Shown: positions 1-10,959, counted from the stretch's first letter. The stretch: DNA of 64,000 nt from Nocardioides sp. (GCF_030019515.1 NZ_JASEEQ010000003.1:62001-126000); one strand, 5' to 3'. The notes: generated by a model from the sequence alone, not told the origin. Numbers and translations are program-made.

Positions 1-194
1 GTCAGCCCGTAGATCGCCCGCGCGGCGTCGACGCCCTCCAGGGTCACGGAGCCGCTCTCGTCCTCGGGCGCGAACACGAAGGACGCGGCCATCACGATGC
101 CGATGAAGGCGAGGTAGCCGGCGAGCACGATCAGCAGCAGCCACCACATCCGGGTGCTGACCAGCTTGCGGTACTCCGCGACCAGCGCGGCCAT
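1..194 (-). CDS. ABC-2 type transporter permease, N-terminal fragment cut by the window edge
   Basis: Only about 64 codons are inside the window; the rest lies beyond base 1. The peptide begins MAALVAEYRKLVSTRMWWLL and goes straight into a hydrophobic stretch (roughly residues 17-38), which fits the first transmembrane helix of an ABC-2 family permease. Its ATG overlaps the TGA of the upstream ATP-binding gene by one base (TGATG), so the two are translationally coupled and almost certainly form one exporter. The substrate cannot be told. The family call rests mainly on the neighbour and on the EYRKL...TR...WW pattern usual at the start of such permeases. Confidence 0.7.
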   Translation of the reverse strand, partial: MAALVAEYRKLVSTRMWWLLLIVLAGYLAFIGIVMAASFVFAPEDESGSVTLEGVDAARAIYGL

Positions 195-1102
195 CACGAC
201 CCACCACCCCCGGTCAGGCGCAGGAAGACGTCCTCCAGGCCGACGCCCCGGCCGGCCAGCTGGTGCAGCTCGAGGCCCGCGGCGTACGCCGCCGCCCCGA
301 CCTCGGCGGCCAGCACGCCGGTGACGACCAGGCCGGCACCGTCGGGCCGGGTCGACCAGCCCCGGGCGCGGCACAGGTCGGCCAGGGCCTGCTCGGCCGG
401 GGACTGGACGTAGGTCTCGGGGGCGGCGAGCCCGGCCAGCTCGGTCAGCGAGGAGGCGTGCACGAGGCGGCCGGCGGCGATGATCACGACGTCGTCGACG
501 GTGTGCTGCACCTCGGCGAGCACGTGGCTGGAGACGAGCACGGTGCGGCCCTGGGCGGCGAAGGCCCGCAGCAGGTGGCGCAACCACACGATGCCCTCGG
601 GGTCCAGGCCGTTGGCGGGCTCGTCGAGGACGATCGCGGGCGGGTCGCCGAGCAGCGCGGTCGCGAGGGCGAGCCGCTGCCGCATCCCGAGCGAGTACCC
701 GCCCACCTGCCGGTCCCCGGCATCGGCGAGCCCGACGAACTCGATCAGCTCGCGGCAGCGCGCCCGGTCGACGCCCGCCTGCGCCGCGTAGACGCCCAGG
801 TGGCCGAGGCCGGTGCGGCCCGGGTGGAAGCCCGAGGACTCGATCGCGGCCCCGACGACGCGCGCCGGCGTCGGGTGCCCGGCGTACGGCCGGTCCCCGA
901 CGAGCGCGCGGCCGACGCTCGGACGGGTCAGGCCGAGCAGCATCCGCAGCGTCGTGGTCTTCCCCGCGCCGTTCGGGCCCAGGAAGCCCGTGACCGCGCC
1001 GGGGCGGACGGTGAAGCTGAGGTCGTCGACGGCGCGGATCGGACCGAACGTCTTGCCCAGGCCCGCCACTGACAGCGTCGGGCCGGTCCCCGTGAACCCC
1101 AC
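194..1102 (-). CDS. ABC transporter ATP-binding protein
   Basis: ATP-hydrolysing subunit of a two-gene ABC-2 exporter, 302 residues. Walker A is GPNGAGKTT (about residues 42-50), the signature is YSLGMRQRL (about 136-144) and Walker B is AIVLDEP (about 156-162), followed by the switch histidine region VSSHVL. The C-terminal 80 residues are the variable tail seen in drug or antibiotic exporter ATPases. It starts with GTG and overlaps the permease start by one base. The glmM stop region lies only 9 bases upstream on the same strand, so read-through from glmM is possible. Exporters of this type often carry drugs, lantibiotics or lipids; nothing here says which. Confidence 0.93.
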   Translation of the reverse strand: MGFTGTGPTLSVAGLGKTFGPIRAVDDLSFTVRPGAVTGFLGPNGAGKTTTLRMLLGLTRPSVGRALVGDRPYAGHPTPARVVGAAIESSGFHPGRTGLGHLGVYAAQAGVDRARCRELIEFVGLADAGDRQVGGYSLGMRQRLALATALLGDPPAIVLDEPANGLDPEGIVWLRHLLRAFAAQGRTVLVSSHVLAEVQHTVDDVVIIAAGRLVHASSLTELAGLAAPETYVQSPAEQALADLCRARGWSTRPDGAGLVVTGVLAAEVGAAAYAAGLELHQLAGRGVGLEDVFLRLTGGGGS

Positions 1103-1111
1103 GGGAGGACC

Positions 1112-2458
1112 CTAGAGGCTGAGCTGTCGCTTCACGACGTCGGCCAGGCGGCCCGCCACCGAGACCGCCTCCTCCTGCGTGGCCGCCTCGACCATCACCC
1201 GCACCAGCTGCTCGGTGCCGGAGGGCCGCAGCAGCACCCGGCCGGAGTCGCCGAGCGCGGCCTCCTCCTCCGCGATGGCCGCCGCGAGGACGGCGTCGTC
1301 GTCGGCGCGGCTCTTGTCGACGTCGGGGACGTTGACGAGCACCTGCGGCAGGCGTGTCACCACGGAGGCCAGCGACTGCAGGCTCTGGCCGGTCGCGGCC
1401 ATCCGCTGGAGCACGTGGAGGGCGGTGAGGATGCCGTCGCCGGTCGTGGCGTGCTCGCTCATGATCACGTGGCCGGACTGCTCGCCGCCGAGGGAGTAGC
1501 CGGAGACCCGCATCGCCTCGAGCACGTAGCGATCGCCGACCTTGGTCTGGCGCACGCCGACCCCGGCGGCGCGCATCGCCTGCACGAAGCCGAGGTTGCT
1601 CATCACGGTGGCGACGACGGTGTTCTTCGCCAGGTGGCCGGTCTCGGCCATGCCGATCGCCAGGATCGCCAGGATCTGGTCGCCGTCGACGGTGTTGCCC
1701 TCGTGGTCGACCGCCAGGCAGCGGTCCGCGTCGCCGTCGAGCGCGAACCCGGCGTCCGCGCCGTGCTCGACCACCGCGGCCTGCAGGGACGCGAGGTGGG
1801 TGGAGCCGCAGTCCTCGTTGATGTTCAGGCCGTCCGGCTCCACGCCGATCGCGACGACCTCGGCGCCGGCGGCACGGAGGGCACGGGGGCCGGCCTCGTA
1901 CGCCGCACCATGGGCGCAGTCGAGGACGACCTTGATCCCCTCGAGGGACCGGTTGAGGGTGCCGACGAGGTGCCCGACGTACTCCTCGACGGGGGTGGCG
2001 TACGGCGTGACCCGCCCGACGTGACCGCCCACCGGGCGGTCCCACTCCTCGGCGAGGCGCTGCTCGATGAGCTTCTCGACCGCGTCGTCGAGCTTGTGCC
2101 CGCCGCGCGCGAGGAACTTGATGCCGTTGTCGGGCATCGGGTTGTGCGAGGCGCTGATCACCACGCCGAGGTCGGCGCCGAGCGCCTCGGTCATGTAGGC
2201 GACGGCCGGAGTGGGCAGCACCCGCAGCCGGAGCACGTCGACCCCGGCCGACGCGAGGCCGGCGACGACCGCGTGCTCGAGGAACTGCCCCGAGATGCGC
2301 GTGTCCCGGCCGACGACGGCGAGGGGGCGATGCCCCTGGAACTCGCCACGGTCGGCCAGGACCCGGGCGGCCGCGACGGACAGGTCCAGGGCCAGCTCAG
2401 CGGTCAGCTGACCGTTGGCGAGACCCCGGACCCCGTCGGTGCCGAAAACGCGCGGCAT
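1112..2458 (-). CDS. glmM: phosphoglucosamine mutase
   Basis: Converts glucosamine-6-phosphate to glucosamine-1-phosphate on the way to UDP-GlcNAc and peptidoglycan, in the cytoplasm. The 448-residue length is normal for GlmM. The phosphoserine loop is [12 protein letters not shown] (Ser about residue 104), the metal loop is DGDADR (about 240-246), the sugar loop is GGEQSGH and the phosphate-binding loop is [12 protein letters not shown] near the C-terminus. The start is [12 protein letters not shown], the family's typical N-terminus. It lies 8 bases behind rpsI on the same strand, the rplM-rpsI-glmM order common in actinobacteria, so it probably shares the ribosomal-protein promoter. Confidence 0.97.
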   Translation of the reverse strand: MPRVFGTDGVRGLANGQLTAELALDLSVAAARVLADRGEFQGHRPLAVVGRDTRISGQFLEHAVVAGLASAGVDVLRLRVLPTPAVAYMTEALGADLGVVISASHNPMPDNGIKFLARGGHKLDDAVEKLIEQRLAEEWDRPVGGHVGRVTPYATPVEEYVGHLVGTLNRSLEGIKVVLDCAHGAAYEAGPRALRAAGAEVVAIGVEPDGLNINEDCGSTHLASLQAAVVEHGADAGFALDGDADRCLAVDHEGNTVDGDQILAILAIGMAETGHLAKNTVVATVMSNLGFVQAMRAAGVGVRQTKVGDRYVLEAMRVSGYSLGGEQSGHVIMSEHATTGDGILTALHVLQRMAATGQSLQSLASVVTRLPQVLVNVPDVDKSRADDDAVLAAAIAEEEAALGDSGRVLLRPSGTEQLVRVMVEAATQEEAVSVAGRLADVVKRQLSL

Positions 2459-2466
2459 GCGCGCGA

Positions 2467-2967
2467 TCAGCGCTTGCTGAACTGAGGAGCCTTACGGGCC
2501 TTCTTGAGACCGGCCTTCTTGCGCTCGATGACGCGGGCGTCGCGAGTGAGCAGCCCGGCCTTCTTCAGCGAGGGGCGGTTGGCGTCGACGTCGATCGCGT
2601 TCAGCGCGCGGGCCACGCCCAGGCGCAGCGCGCCGGCCTGGCCGGTGATGCCGCCGCCGTGGATGCGGGCGATCACGTCGAAGCGGCCCTCCAGCTGGGT
2701 GGTCACGAAGGGCTCGTTGACGACCTGCTGGTGCAGCTTGTTCGGGAAGTAGGAGTCCAGGGCGCGGCCGTTGACGGTCCACTCGCCGGTGCCAGGCACC
2801 AGGCGGACGCGGGCGACGGCCTCCTTGCGGCGGCCGGTGGCGTTCGCCGGGGCGATGGTGGCGGGACGCTCAGGGGCGTCGGCGGACGGCGCGCTCTCCG
2901 AGCTGTAGGCGATGCCCTGCTCGTCGACCGCGTAGGTCTCCTCGACCTCGTTGGTGGTGTCGCTCAT
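2467..2967 (-). CDS. rpsI: 30S ribosomal protein S9
   Basis: Small-subunit protein whose basic C-terminal tail reaches the P-site tRNA. The conserved core includes [16 protein letters not shown]-like [16 protein letters not shown] and the C-terminal [12 protein letters not shown] ending in the invariant Lys-Arg. I chose the ATG giving [12 protein letters not shown] (166 residues): it leaves a 35-40 residue acidic N-terminal extension, as other actinobacterial S9 proteins have. The open frame continues upstream with no S9-like sequence. It is directly downstream of rplM (35-base gap), the universal pairing. Confidence 0.96.
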   Translation of the reverse strand: MSDTTNEVEETYAVDEQGIAYSSESAPSADAPERPATIAPANATGRRKEAVARVRLVPGTGEWTVNGRALDSYFPNKLHQQVVNEPFVTTQLEGRFDVIARIHGGGITGQAGALRLGVARALNAIDVDANRPSLKKAGLLTRDARVIERKKAGLKKARKAPQFSKR

Positions 2968-3002
2968 GTTCCTCAGGCTTTCTCGGTGCTCGTACAGGCG
3001 GA

Positions 3003-3461
3003 TTACTGGGAGATCTGCTTGATCTCGAACGGCGTGGCCTTCTGGGCCTGGTGCGGGTGGTTGGGCCCGGAGTAGACCTTCAGCTTCTTCAGCATCTGAC
3101 GGCCGAGCTTGTTCTTCGGGAGCATGCCCCACACGGCCTTCTCGATGGCCTTGCGGGCGTCCTTCTCCAGGATCTCGCCGATCGGCGTGGCAGTGAGACC
3201 ACCGGGGTAGCCGGAGTGGCGGTAGGCCATCTTCGTGGTCTTCTTGTCACCCGAGAGGGCGACCTTCTCCGCGTTGACGACGATGACGAAGTCACCGGTG
3301 TCGACGTGGGGGGCGAAGATCGCCTTGTGCTTGCCGCGCAGGAGGTTCGCGGTCTGCACCGCGAGGCGGCCGAGGACGACGTCGGTGGCGTCGATGACGA
3401 GCCACTCGCGCTGGATGTCGCCGGGCTTGGGGCTGTACGTGCGCACGGAAGTTTCCTTCAT
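3003..3461 (-). CDS. rplM: 50S ribosomal protein L13
   Basis: Early-assembling large-subunit protein. Recognisable blocks are [35 protein letters not shown], the [10 protein letters not shown] loop and [12 protein letters not shown]. The ATG used gives [15 protein letters not shown], 152 residues. A GTG five codons further in would give a product (147 residues) the same length as mycobacterial L13, so the exact start is uncertain by five codons. It heads the rplM-rpsI-glmM run. A divergent intergenic region of about 235 bases separates it from gltA and must hold both promoters. Confidence 0.96.
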   Translation of the reverse strand: MKETSVRTYSPKPGDIQREWLVIDATDVVLGRLAVQTANLLRGKHKAIFAPHVDTGDFVIVVNAEKVALSGDKKTTKMAYRHSGYPGGLTATPIGEILEKDARKAIEKAVWGMLPKNKLGRQMLKKLKVYSGPNHPHQAQKATPFEIKQISQ

Positions 3462-3697
3462 CGTTCGTCGGGCCCGGAGAGCTGCTGCTCCCGGGTGGTG
3501 GAGCCACGCCCTCTGACGAACACGGCCCGGCTCAGCACTCGCGTGCGGTCCGGATCTGCACCCCGATCCCGTGGCGGGTCGGAGCGCGGCAGGAGGCGCG
3601 ACTGACAAGACTACGGCGCTCCGCTCGGCAGTGTCGAATCATCGGGGACGGGAGCCTGGTTTCGCATGCCGCCACGCCGCAGTCTAAGTTGGAGAGC

Positions 3698-4987
<1,290 letters not shown>

Positions 4988-5010
4988 GCGCAGCTCCCGA
5001 ACGGCGCTGA

Positions 5011-5071
5011 TGGTGGTCGAGCGAGCGGCGCGACTGAGCCTGCGAAGTCGCGACCCGCGTGTCGAGACCCG
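5011..5071. repeat. REP-like imperfect inverted repeat after gltA
   Basis: The stretch starts ggtggtcgag and ends tgtcgagacc, with a perfect inner inverted pair cgcgact (5029-5035) / agtcgcg (5046-5052) and partly matching outer arms. Intergenic elements with ggtggtcga...tcgagacc ends are known to me as dispersed short repeats in Nocardioides-type genomes. I see only this copy in the window. It may also act as the gltA terminator. Repeat status needs a genome-wide search. Confidence 0.45.
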
Positions 5072-5091
5072 TTGAGCTGACAGGAGACACG

Positions 5092-5712
5092 ATGCCGAGG
5101 CGGACGCCCGCAGCCGTCGTCTTCGACCTCGGCAACGTGCTGATCGACTGGGACCCGTACCCCGCGATCGCGGCAGGAGTCGGCCCGGACGAGGCCCGGC
5201 GGTTCCTCGCGGCCGAGGACTTCGACTTCATGGCCTGGAACCTGGTCCAGGACGCCGGGGGCCGGTGGGCGGACGCGGAGGACGCCGTACGCCGCAGCCA
5301 CCCGCACTGGGCCGAGCACGCGCTGGCCTACCGCGCCCACTTCACCGAGTCGCTGCTCGGGGAGGTGCCGGGGACTGCCGACGTGGTGCGTGACCTGCAC
5401 GCCGCGGGGGTGCCGCTGCTCGGCCTGACGAACTGGTCCGACGAGCTCTACCCGCACGCCCCCGAGCGGTTCGAGGTGCTGGCCCTGCTCGACGACGTGG
5501 TCGTCTCGGGCACCGAGAAGGTCGCCAAGCCCGACGCCCGGGTCTTCGAGATCGTCGCCGAGCGCAGCGGCATCCCCCTCGACCGGCTCGCGTTCGTCGA
5601 CGACAAGCAGGCGAACGTCGACGCGGCGGCCGCGCTCGGCATGGACGCGATCCTGTTCACCGACGCGCGGTCCCTGCGCGACGAGCTGCACGCCCGAGGC
5701 CTCTCGGTCTGA
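5092..5712 (+). CDS. HAD-superfamily phosphatase (HAD-IA, YihX-like)
   Basis: Probable cytoplasmic sugar- or nucleotide-phosphate phosphatase, 206 residues. Motif I is VVFDLGNVLIDW with the nucleophilic Asp about residue 11. Motif II is LTNWSDE, motif III the Lys in VSGTEKVAKPD, and motif IV is FVDDKQANVDAAAALGM. The helical cap sits between motifs I and II, as in HAD-IA enzymes. I used the ATG at 5092 because CAGGAG lies six bases upstream; the open frame extends 11 codons further without HAD homology. It sits alone between gltA and a convergent gene. The substrate is not predictable. Confidence 0.88.
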   Translation: MPRRTPAAVVFDLGNVLIDWDPYPAIAAGVGPDEARRFLAAEDFDFMAWNLVQDAGGRWADAEDAVRRSHPHWAEHALAYRAHFTESLLGEVPGTADVVRDLHAAGVPLLGLTNWSDELYPHAPERFEVLALLDDVVVSGTEKVAKPDARVFEIVAERSGIPLDRLAFVDDKQANVDAAAALGMDAILFTDARSLRDELHARGLSV

Positions 5713-5745
5713 CGCCCGCGAGCCGGACGCGTGCGAGCCGGACGC

Positions 5746-8229
5746 CTACCGCTGGACGGCCACCGTCCGCCGGACCGCCTTCCCGCGGGTGGGGTCGACG
5801 GTGACCTGAACGCGGTCCAGGCGCACGAGCCGGTGCCGGCCGGCCTCGGTCAGCCGCAGCCGCGCGGTGCTCGCGCCGCCGGCCCGCAGGCCGACCTCGC
5901 CGCGGGCGAGCAGGACGCCCTGCGAGCGCACGGCGAGCACCCCGCGACCCGGCATCGAGGAGAGCACCCGCAGCGACGACGTCGACCCGGCGACCCGGAG
6001 GCGCCCGACCAGGCTCGCCGTGGCCGAGCCGGGCAGCACGGTGACGGTCGTGGTCGCGGTGTCGTTGACCGGGTTCGCGTCGGTCGAGGTCGAGGAGACG
6101 GTCGCGGTGTTCACCACCGTGACCGGCTCGTCGGTGCCCATGTCGGTGCCGACCCGGTCGTTGAGGCAGACCAGGTCGAGCACCGCGTCCTGGGCGGTGC
6201 CGGACTCGTTGTGGAGCCGGAACGCGCGCTCCTTGAGCCGCGGGTCGTGGCCCCACGTGGTGACCCCCTCGGGCAGGTCGAAGGTCGCGACGACGCCCTT
6301 GCCGTCGTCGGGGCAGGTGACCTTGACCTCGGTGCCCTCGGCAGGGGTGTCCGCTGGGACCGTCACGTGGTCGACGACGTGGGTGAAGCGGAGCTGGTGG
6401 GTGTGCCCGCCGACGGCACTGGTCGTCGTCGACAGGCACAGCGCGGTGGCCGTCACGGTCACCGGTGCGGTGGCGCGGAAGGTCAGCGTCCAGGTGCGGG
6501 CCGGGTAGCTCGTCTCCGAGCCGACCAGGACCGCCCCCGCGGAGGAGAGGTCGTAGCCCGGCGCGATCGGCACCGTCCCGGCGCGGCAGGTCAGCGTCAC
6601 CTCGGTGCGACCGACCGGCAGCACCTGGGTCAGCGCGACCGGGGCGGCGTCGACGAGCAGGTCGTGGCGATGGCCGTCGCCGCCGCCCTCGGTCCGCCCC
6701 GGAAGGCAGACGATGAACGCCTTGGCCTGGACCCGGCCGGTCGCGTCGTTGCGGATCACGCCCTTCCAGGTGTCGGTCGTGACGCTGCGCGAGCTCAGCA
6801 CCTTCACGTCGGAGAACGTGCCGGTCCCCTGGTCGACGTGGTCGATCCGGAAGTCGCCGTCGCTGAGGATGTCACCAGGGTTGCAGCCCAGCGTGATGCT
6901 GCGCTGCTGCCCCGGCTCGAGGTCGACCTGCATCTCCGGGTGGTACGGAGTCATCCAGTGGTCGCCGCCGGGGTGCGAGATCGGACCGGCCCCGGCGATC
7001 GGGTTGGCGGTCACCGTGATCGTCACGGTGGCGGAGGCCCCGGCGGCGAGGTTGCCGACGTTGCAGGTCACGACCCCGGTGGACTGCGTGCAGGGCGCGG
7101 TCGCGGACACGAACGTGACACCGGCCGGCAGCGTGTCGTGGACGACGACGCCGGTCGCGTCGGCGTCACCGACGTTGGTGGCGGTCAGCGTGTAGGTGAA
7201 GGTGGCGCCGCCGAGCGGGGTCGCGGTCGACGCCGACTTGGTGATCGTGACGTCCGGCGTGCCCGGCGTCGGCGGCGGGGGCGGGACACAGGAGCTGCTG
7301 GGCAGCAGGTTCTGGTGCGTCTCGAAGTTCGACGAGAAGCTCTTCGCGATGACCTGCCCGATCGTGTGGCCGACCGCGCTCACCGTGAACGCCGCCCGCG
7401 GCGCGAGGATGTGCCCGCCCCAGGCCGACCCGTAGCCCATGGTCAGCGTCGTGGCGTCCGGGAAGTTCCAGATGATGCCGGGGTAGGACGCCATCACCGC
7501 GTCGTTGACCTGGCTGGCGCCGGACGACACGTCCCACATCTGGCCGGCCAGGCTCACCGAGGTGCCGGGCACGTTGATGATCGTCGTGGCACCGCCCGGG
7601 ACCTGGTAGCCGACGTGCTTGCCGGCCGCGAGGTCGGCGGCCTGGGCGGTGGTCAGCGTGAACACGTTCAGCGACGGGTCGGTGCCGGTGAGCACCAGCG
7701 CCGGGTTGCCCCCCGCCGTACCGCTGCTCACGGTGCCGTTCGCGGCCGCGGCACCCCACGCCGTCGACAGCGCGCGCAGCTGCGTGAACGACGTCGCGAA
7801 GTCGACGGGGTCGCTCCCGAGGTAGCCGGTACCGGCGCCCCCGTTGAAGTTCACTCCCGACTGCGGCGTGACGTAGGCACTGCCCCGCTGGAGGTTGTAG
7901 GTGCCGTGGCTGCCGGCGACGACGAGCGCGGCGGAGCCGGCCGGGAACCCGGACGGCAGGTGGGTGCCGACGGTCATCCCGCCGGCGCTGTGGTTCCCGC
8001 CGTAGGCGATGGCGCCCTCGGACTCGGCCCCGCGGCTGCCGTTCCCCTCGACGAACTCGGTCCACCCGGTGGCTGCGCCGAACGCGTTCGACACCGGCTC
8101 GCAGGCCGGCGGAGTGGTGGCCTCGGCGGCGATGCCGTGCAGCCCGACGGCAGCCAGCGTGCCGGTGAGCAGCGCCCCGACGAGCGGCAGTCGAAGAGCG
8201 CGGGCGCACGCGAGCGCAGACATGGTCAT
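5746..8229 (-). CDS. secreted choice-of-anchor A family protein with DUF11 domains and three Cys-pair modules
   Basis: Large extracytoplasmic protein, 827 residues. A signal peptide is clear (ALRLPLVGALLTGTLAAVG, cut near AEA/TTPP). Residues about 45-310 form the choice-of-anchor A domain (SEGAIAYGGNHSAGGM; GGHILAPRAAF). A proline-rich linker (CVPPPPPTPGTPD) follows, then a DUF11 repeat (about 325-405: VTITKSASTATPLGGATFTY). From about 440 to 700 come three similar modules, each with a Cys pair, a Gly-rich aspect and an HxH motif (GHRHDL, GHTHQL). A second partial DUF11 (VVNTATVSSTSTDANPVNDT) and a basic tail follow. No LPXTG or C-terminal membrane anchor is seen. AGGGGGGA lies just before the ATG. 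It is probably an adhesin or surface-layer component; the role is inferred. Confidence 0.8.
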   Translation of the reverse strand: MTMSALACARALRLPLVGALLTGTLAAVGLHGIAAEATTPPACEPVSNAFGAATGWTEFVEGNGSRGAESEGAIAYGGNHSAGGMTVGTHLPSGFPAGSAALVVAGSHGTYNLQRGSAYVTPQSGVNFNGGAGTGYLGSDPVDFATSFTQLRALSTAWGAAAANGTVSSGTAGGNPALVLTGTDPSLNVFTLTTAQAADLAAGKHVGYQVPGGATTIINVPGTSVSLAGQMWDVSSGASQVNDAVMASYPGIIWNFPDATTLTMGYGSAWGGHILAPRAAFTVSAVGHTIGQVIAKSFSSNFETHQNLLPSSSCVPPPPPTPGTPDVTITKSASTATPLGGATFTYTLTATNVGDADATGVVVHDTLPAGVTFVSATAPCTQSTGVVTCNVGNLAAGASATVTITVTANPIAGAGPISHPGGDHWMTPYHPEMQVDLEPGQQRSITLGCNPGDILSDGDFRIDHVDQGTGTFSDVKVLSSRSVTTDTWKGVIRNDATGRVQAKAFIVCLPGRTEGGGDGHRHDLLVDAAPVALTQVLPVGRTEVTLTCRAGTVPIAPGYDLSSAGAVLVGSETSYPARTWTLTFRATAPVTVTATALCLSTTTSAVGGHTHQLRFTHVVDHVTVPADTPAEGTEVKVTCPDDGKGVVATFDLPEGVTTWGHDPRLKERAFRLHNESGTAQDAVLDLVCLNDRVGTDMGTDEPVTVVNTATVSSTSTDANPVNDTATTTVTVLPGSATASLVGRLRVAGSTSSLRVLSSMPGRGVLAVRSQGVLLARGEVGLRAGGASTARLRLTEAGRHRLVRLDRVQVTVDPTRGKAVRRTVAVQR

Positions 8230-8336
8230 GACGGTCCCCCCTGGATGTCCGGTCTCGACCGTGCCATCCCGCAGTGGTGGCCCACCGGAGAACGACCGAA
8301 TCCGCGCGCGGCGGACTGGACCGGACCGACCCTGGA

Positions 8337-9584
8337 TCAGCTGCGGCGCTCCAGCCGCCGCACGTCCGGGGAGAGCAGCGAGAGCAGCGCCGAGCCGCCC
8401 ATGACGCACCCGACGACGACCAGCCAGCGGTGGAAGCCGACCACCTCGGCGATCGGGCCGGTGAGCACGAGCCCCACCGGTCGGGCGACGAAGGAGCCGA
8501 CCAGGTCGAACGAGTAGACCCGGGCGAGCATGTCGTCGGCGATGTTCTCCTGGATCGCCAGCTGCCAGAACACGTCGAAGACCTGCAGCCCGACCCCGTG
8601 CACGAACCCGCCGACGAGGATCGGCCAGAGCTGGTCGCTGAGAGCCATGGCCAGCGGGAAGGCCGCGGTGAAGGACAGCAGCGCGGTGCCGACGAACAGC
8701 AGCCGGCGCGGCCGCCACCGCAGGCACACGAGCCCACCCACGACGAAGCCGGCCATCAGCGTGCCGAGCGCGAGGCCCCAGCTGGACCGGCCGAACCCGT
8801 CCTCCATCACGATCGGTCCGACGACCGACTGGGCGCCGCCGTAGAAGAGGTGGTAGAGCAGCGCCTGGCCGATGAGCAGCCACAGCCAGGTGTGGCGGAG
8901 CACCTCGCGCAGCCCCTCGCCGAGGTCGCTGACGAACGACGGCCGGGCACCTTCGGGGCGGGTGTGCGGCACGTCGAGGTGGCCGAAGCACAGCGCCGCG
9001 ACCGCGAACGTCGCGGCGTCCACGCCGATCGCCCAGCCGGGCCCGACGGCGGCGACCAGCACCCCACCGGCGGCGTACCCGACCACGGCCGCACTGGTCT
9101 GCAGCAGGCCCCGCAGCGCGACGGCGGACGCGAGCCGGTCCGCCGGCACGGTCATCCGGGTCATCGCGGACGAGGACGGCCCGCTCAGCGCGCCGAGGGC
9201 GCCGTTGACCACCCCGAAGACGGCCAGGATCGGCATCGTCGCCCAGCCGCCGACGACCAGGACCGCGACCGCGGCCTGGCTCACGGCGCAGGCGGCGCTG
9301 GAGCCCTCCATCATCAGCTGCCGGGCCACCCGGTCGCCGAGGACGCCGCCGAACAGCGCCGTCACCACGTCCGCGAAGGCGTACGCCGCCACCACCAGCC
9401 CGAGGTCGGTGGCCGACCCGCCGAGGTCGAGCACGGCGAAGGCGAGCGCGACCGGGGCGATCGCGTTGCCGAGCGAGCTGGTCGCCGAGCCGGCCACCAG
9501 CAGGCGGAAGTTGCGGAAGCGCAGCGGGCCGAGACGGTCCTCGCCGGTGCCGAGGTGGTCGAGCGAGGTCACCGGAGCATTCAA
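8337..9584 (-). CDS. MFS transporter (enterobactin exporter/MFS_3-like)
   Basis: Twelve-helix secondary transporter of about 415 residues, probably an efflux carrier. The N-terminus reads LGPLRFRNFRLLVAGSATSSLGNAIAPVALAF, the classic first helix of the MFS_3/EntS type, and loop 2-3 reads GVLGDRVARQLMM (motif A variant). I kept the TTG start at 9584 because GGGAG lies four bases upstream. A GTG four codons downstream (9572) is the alternative but is badly spaced from that site. It lies upstream of the secreted protein gene on the same strand with a gap of about 100 bases, so co-transcription is possible. No substrate can be assigned. Confidence 0.88.
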   Translation of the reverse strand: MNAPVTSLDHLGTGEDRLGPLRFRNFRLLVAGSATSSLGNAIAPVALAFAVLDLGGSATDLGLVVAAYAFADVVTALFGGVLGDRVARQLMMEGSSAACAVSQAAVAVLVVGGWATMPILAVFGVVNGALGALSGPSSSAMTRMTVPADRLASAVALRGLLQTSAAVVGYAAGGVLVAAVGPGWAIGVDAATFAVAALCFGHLDVPHTRPEGARPSFVSDLGEGLREVLRHTWLWLLIGQALLYHLFYGGAQSVVGPIVMEDGFGRSSWGLALGTLMAGFVVGGLVCLRWRPRRLLFVGTALLSFTAAFPLAMALSDQLWPILVGGFVHGVGLQVFDVFWQLAIQENIADDMLARVYSFDLVGSFVARPVGLVLTGPIAEVVGFHRWLVVVGCVMGGSALLSLLSPDVRRLERRS

Positions 9585-9690
9585 GCCGCTCCCGCCTCCG
9601 GGGTCTCCCCGGTTTCCGGCCGCGGCAGTTCTTCGGACCGCCCCAGCGAGGTCTCAGGAACGTCACAGGGTGCCCACGCATGGTTGACGC

Positions 9691-10959
9691 ATGAACGACC
9701 AGCCCACGAGTCCGCCCCCAGGGCCGCCGAACCCGTACTTCTCCACCCCGGCGCCGCAGGGCCCGCCTCCCCAGGGCCCGCCTCCCCAGGGGCCGCCGGC
9801 CGCGGGGACGACGGAGCCGCCGGCCCCGCGTCGTTCCCGCCGGACCGGTCTCGCCGCCGCGGTCGTCGCGACCGCGCTGGTGGCGGGCGGTGCGGCGGGG
9901 GTCGGCGGCGCGGCCGCGTGGAGCGCGCTCGACGACGGGGGATCCTCGAGCGCCGCCGGCAGCCCCGACGCCCGCACGACGTCACAGGTGGTCGACACCC
10001 CGGACTCCGAGGCGCCGGCCGGCTCGGTCGAGCAGGTCGCCGCCAAGGTGCTCCCGTCCGTGGTCGAGATCGACGTGGCAGGCGCCCAGGGCGCCGGCTC
10101 GGGCTCGGGCATCATCCTCAGCTCCGACGGCGAGATCCTCACCAACAACCACGTGGTCGAGCTGGCCGGCGACAGCGGCTCGATCAGCGTCTCCTTCAAC
10201 GACGGCTCGACCGCGAAGGCCGAGGTCCTCGGCACCGACCCGCTGACCGACACGGCCGTGATCAAGGCCCAGGACGTGTCCGGGCTGACGCCCGCGACGA
10301 TCGGCAAGTCCGGCGACCTCAAGGTCGGCGAGAGCGTCGTCGCGATCGGCTCGCCGTTCGGGCTGGACTCGACGGTGACCAGCGGCATCGTGAGCGCCCT
10401 GGACCGGCCCGTGGACGTCGGCTCCGACGGCCAGGGCAACAGCACGACGTACCCCGCGATCCAGACCGACGCCGCGATCAACCCCGGCAACAGCGGTGGC
10501 GCGCTCGCCGATCTCGACGGCAACGTCGTGGGCATCAACTCCTCGATCCGCACCGCCAGCTCCATGCAGGGCGAGGCCGGGTCGATCGGGCTCGGCTTCG
10601 CGATCCCGATGGACGAGGTGATGCCGATCGTCGACCAGATGCGCAACGGGGAGACGCCGACCCACGCCCGGCTCGGCATCTCGGTCTCCGACGTCGCCAG
10701 CCGCCCCGGGGCCGAGGTCACCGAGGGCGCCGAGGTCCAGGACGTCAACGCCGGGTCGACCGCCGACGACGCCGGCCTCGCGAAGGGCGACGTGATCACG
10801 AAGGTCGACGACCAGCTGATCAGCGGCGCCGACTCGCTGGTCGCGACCATCCGGTCCTACCGGCCCGGCGACAAGGTCACCGTGAGCTACGAGCACGACG
10901 GCGACGTCAAGACCGTCACCCTCCAGCTGGACTCGGACGCGGACACGTCCAACTCCTAG
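9691..10959 (+). CDS. HtrA/DegP-like serine protease with PDZ domain (S1C)
   Basis: Membrane-anchored quality-control protease of the cell envelope, 422 residues. A proline-rich cytoplasmic N-terminus with repeated PPQGP units (about 3-45) precedes a transmembrane helix (TGLAAAVVATALVAGGAAG, about 52-71). The trypsin-like domain shows the triad His154 (ILTNNHVVE), Asp187 (DPLTDTAVIKA) and Ser268 (INPGNSGGAL). A PDZ domain fills the last 95 residues (ARLGISVSDV...GDVITKVDD). The architecture matches mycobacterial PepD/HtrA-type enzymes. It is divergent from the MFS gene, and a strong hairpin follows. Confidence 0.93.
   Translation: MNDQPTSPPPGPPNPYFSTPAPQGPPPQGPPPQGPPAAGTTEPPAPRRSRRTGLAAAVVATALVAGGAAGVGGAAAWSALDDGGSSSAAGSPDARTTSQVVDTPDSEAPAGSVEQVAAKVLPSVVEIDVAGAQGAGSGSGIILSSDGEILTNNHVVELAGDSGSISVSFNDGSTAKAEVLGTDPLTDTAVIKAQDVSGLTPATIGKSGDLKVGESVVAIGSPFGLDSTVTSGIVSALDRPVDVGSDGQGNSTTYPAIQTDAAINPGNSGGALADLDGNVVGINSSIRTASSMQGEAGSIGLGFAIPMDEVMPIVDQMRNGETPTHARLGISVSDVASRPGAEVTEGAEVQDVNAGSTADDAGLAKGDVITKVDDQLISGADSLVATIRSYRPGDKVTVSYEHDGDVKTVTLQLDSDADTSNS

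Noticed and set aside
5731..8517. Open frame of 928 codons on the plus strand opposite the secreted protein gene
   Set aside because: Its translation is Arg/Gly/Ala-rich with no domain, and it is the antisense shadow of a clear gene; high GC content makes such frames common.
9657..9685. GGAAC and GTT elements before the HtrA-like gene as an ECF-sigma promoter
   Set aside because: The gap of 21 bases is longer than the usual 16-18, so it is not convincing.
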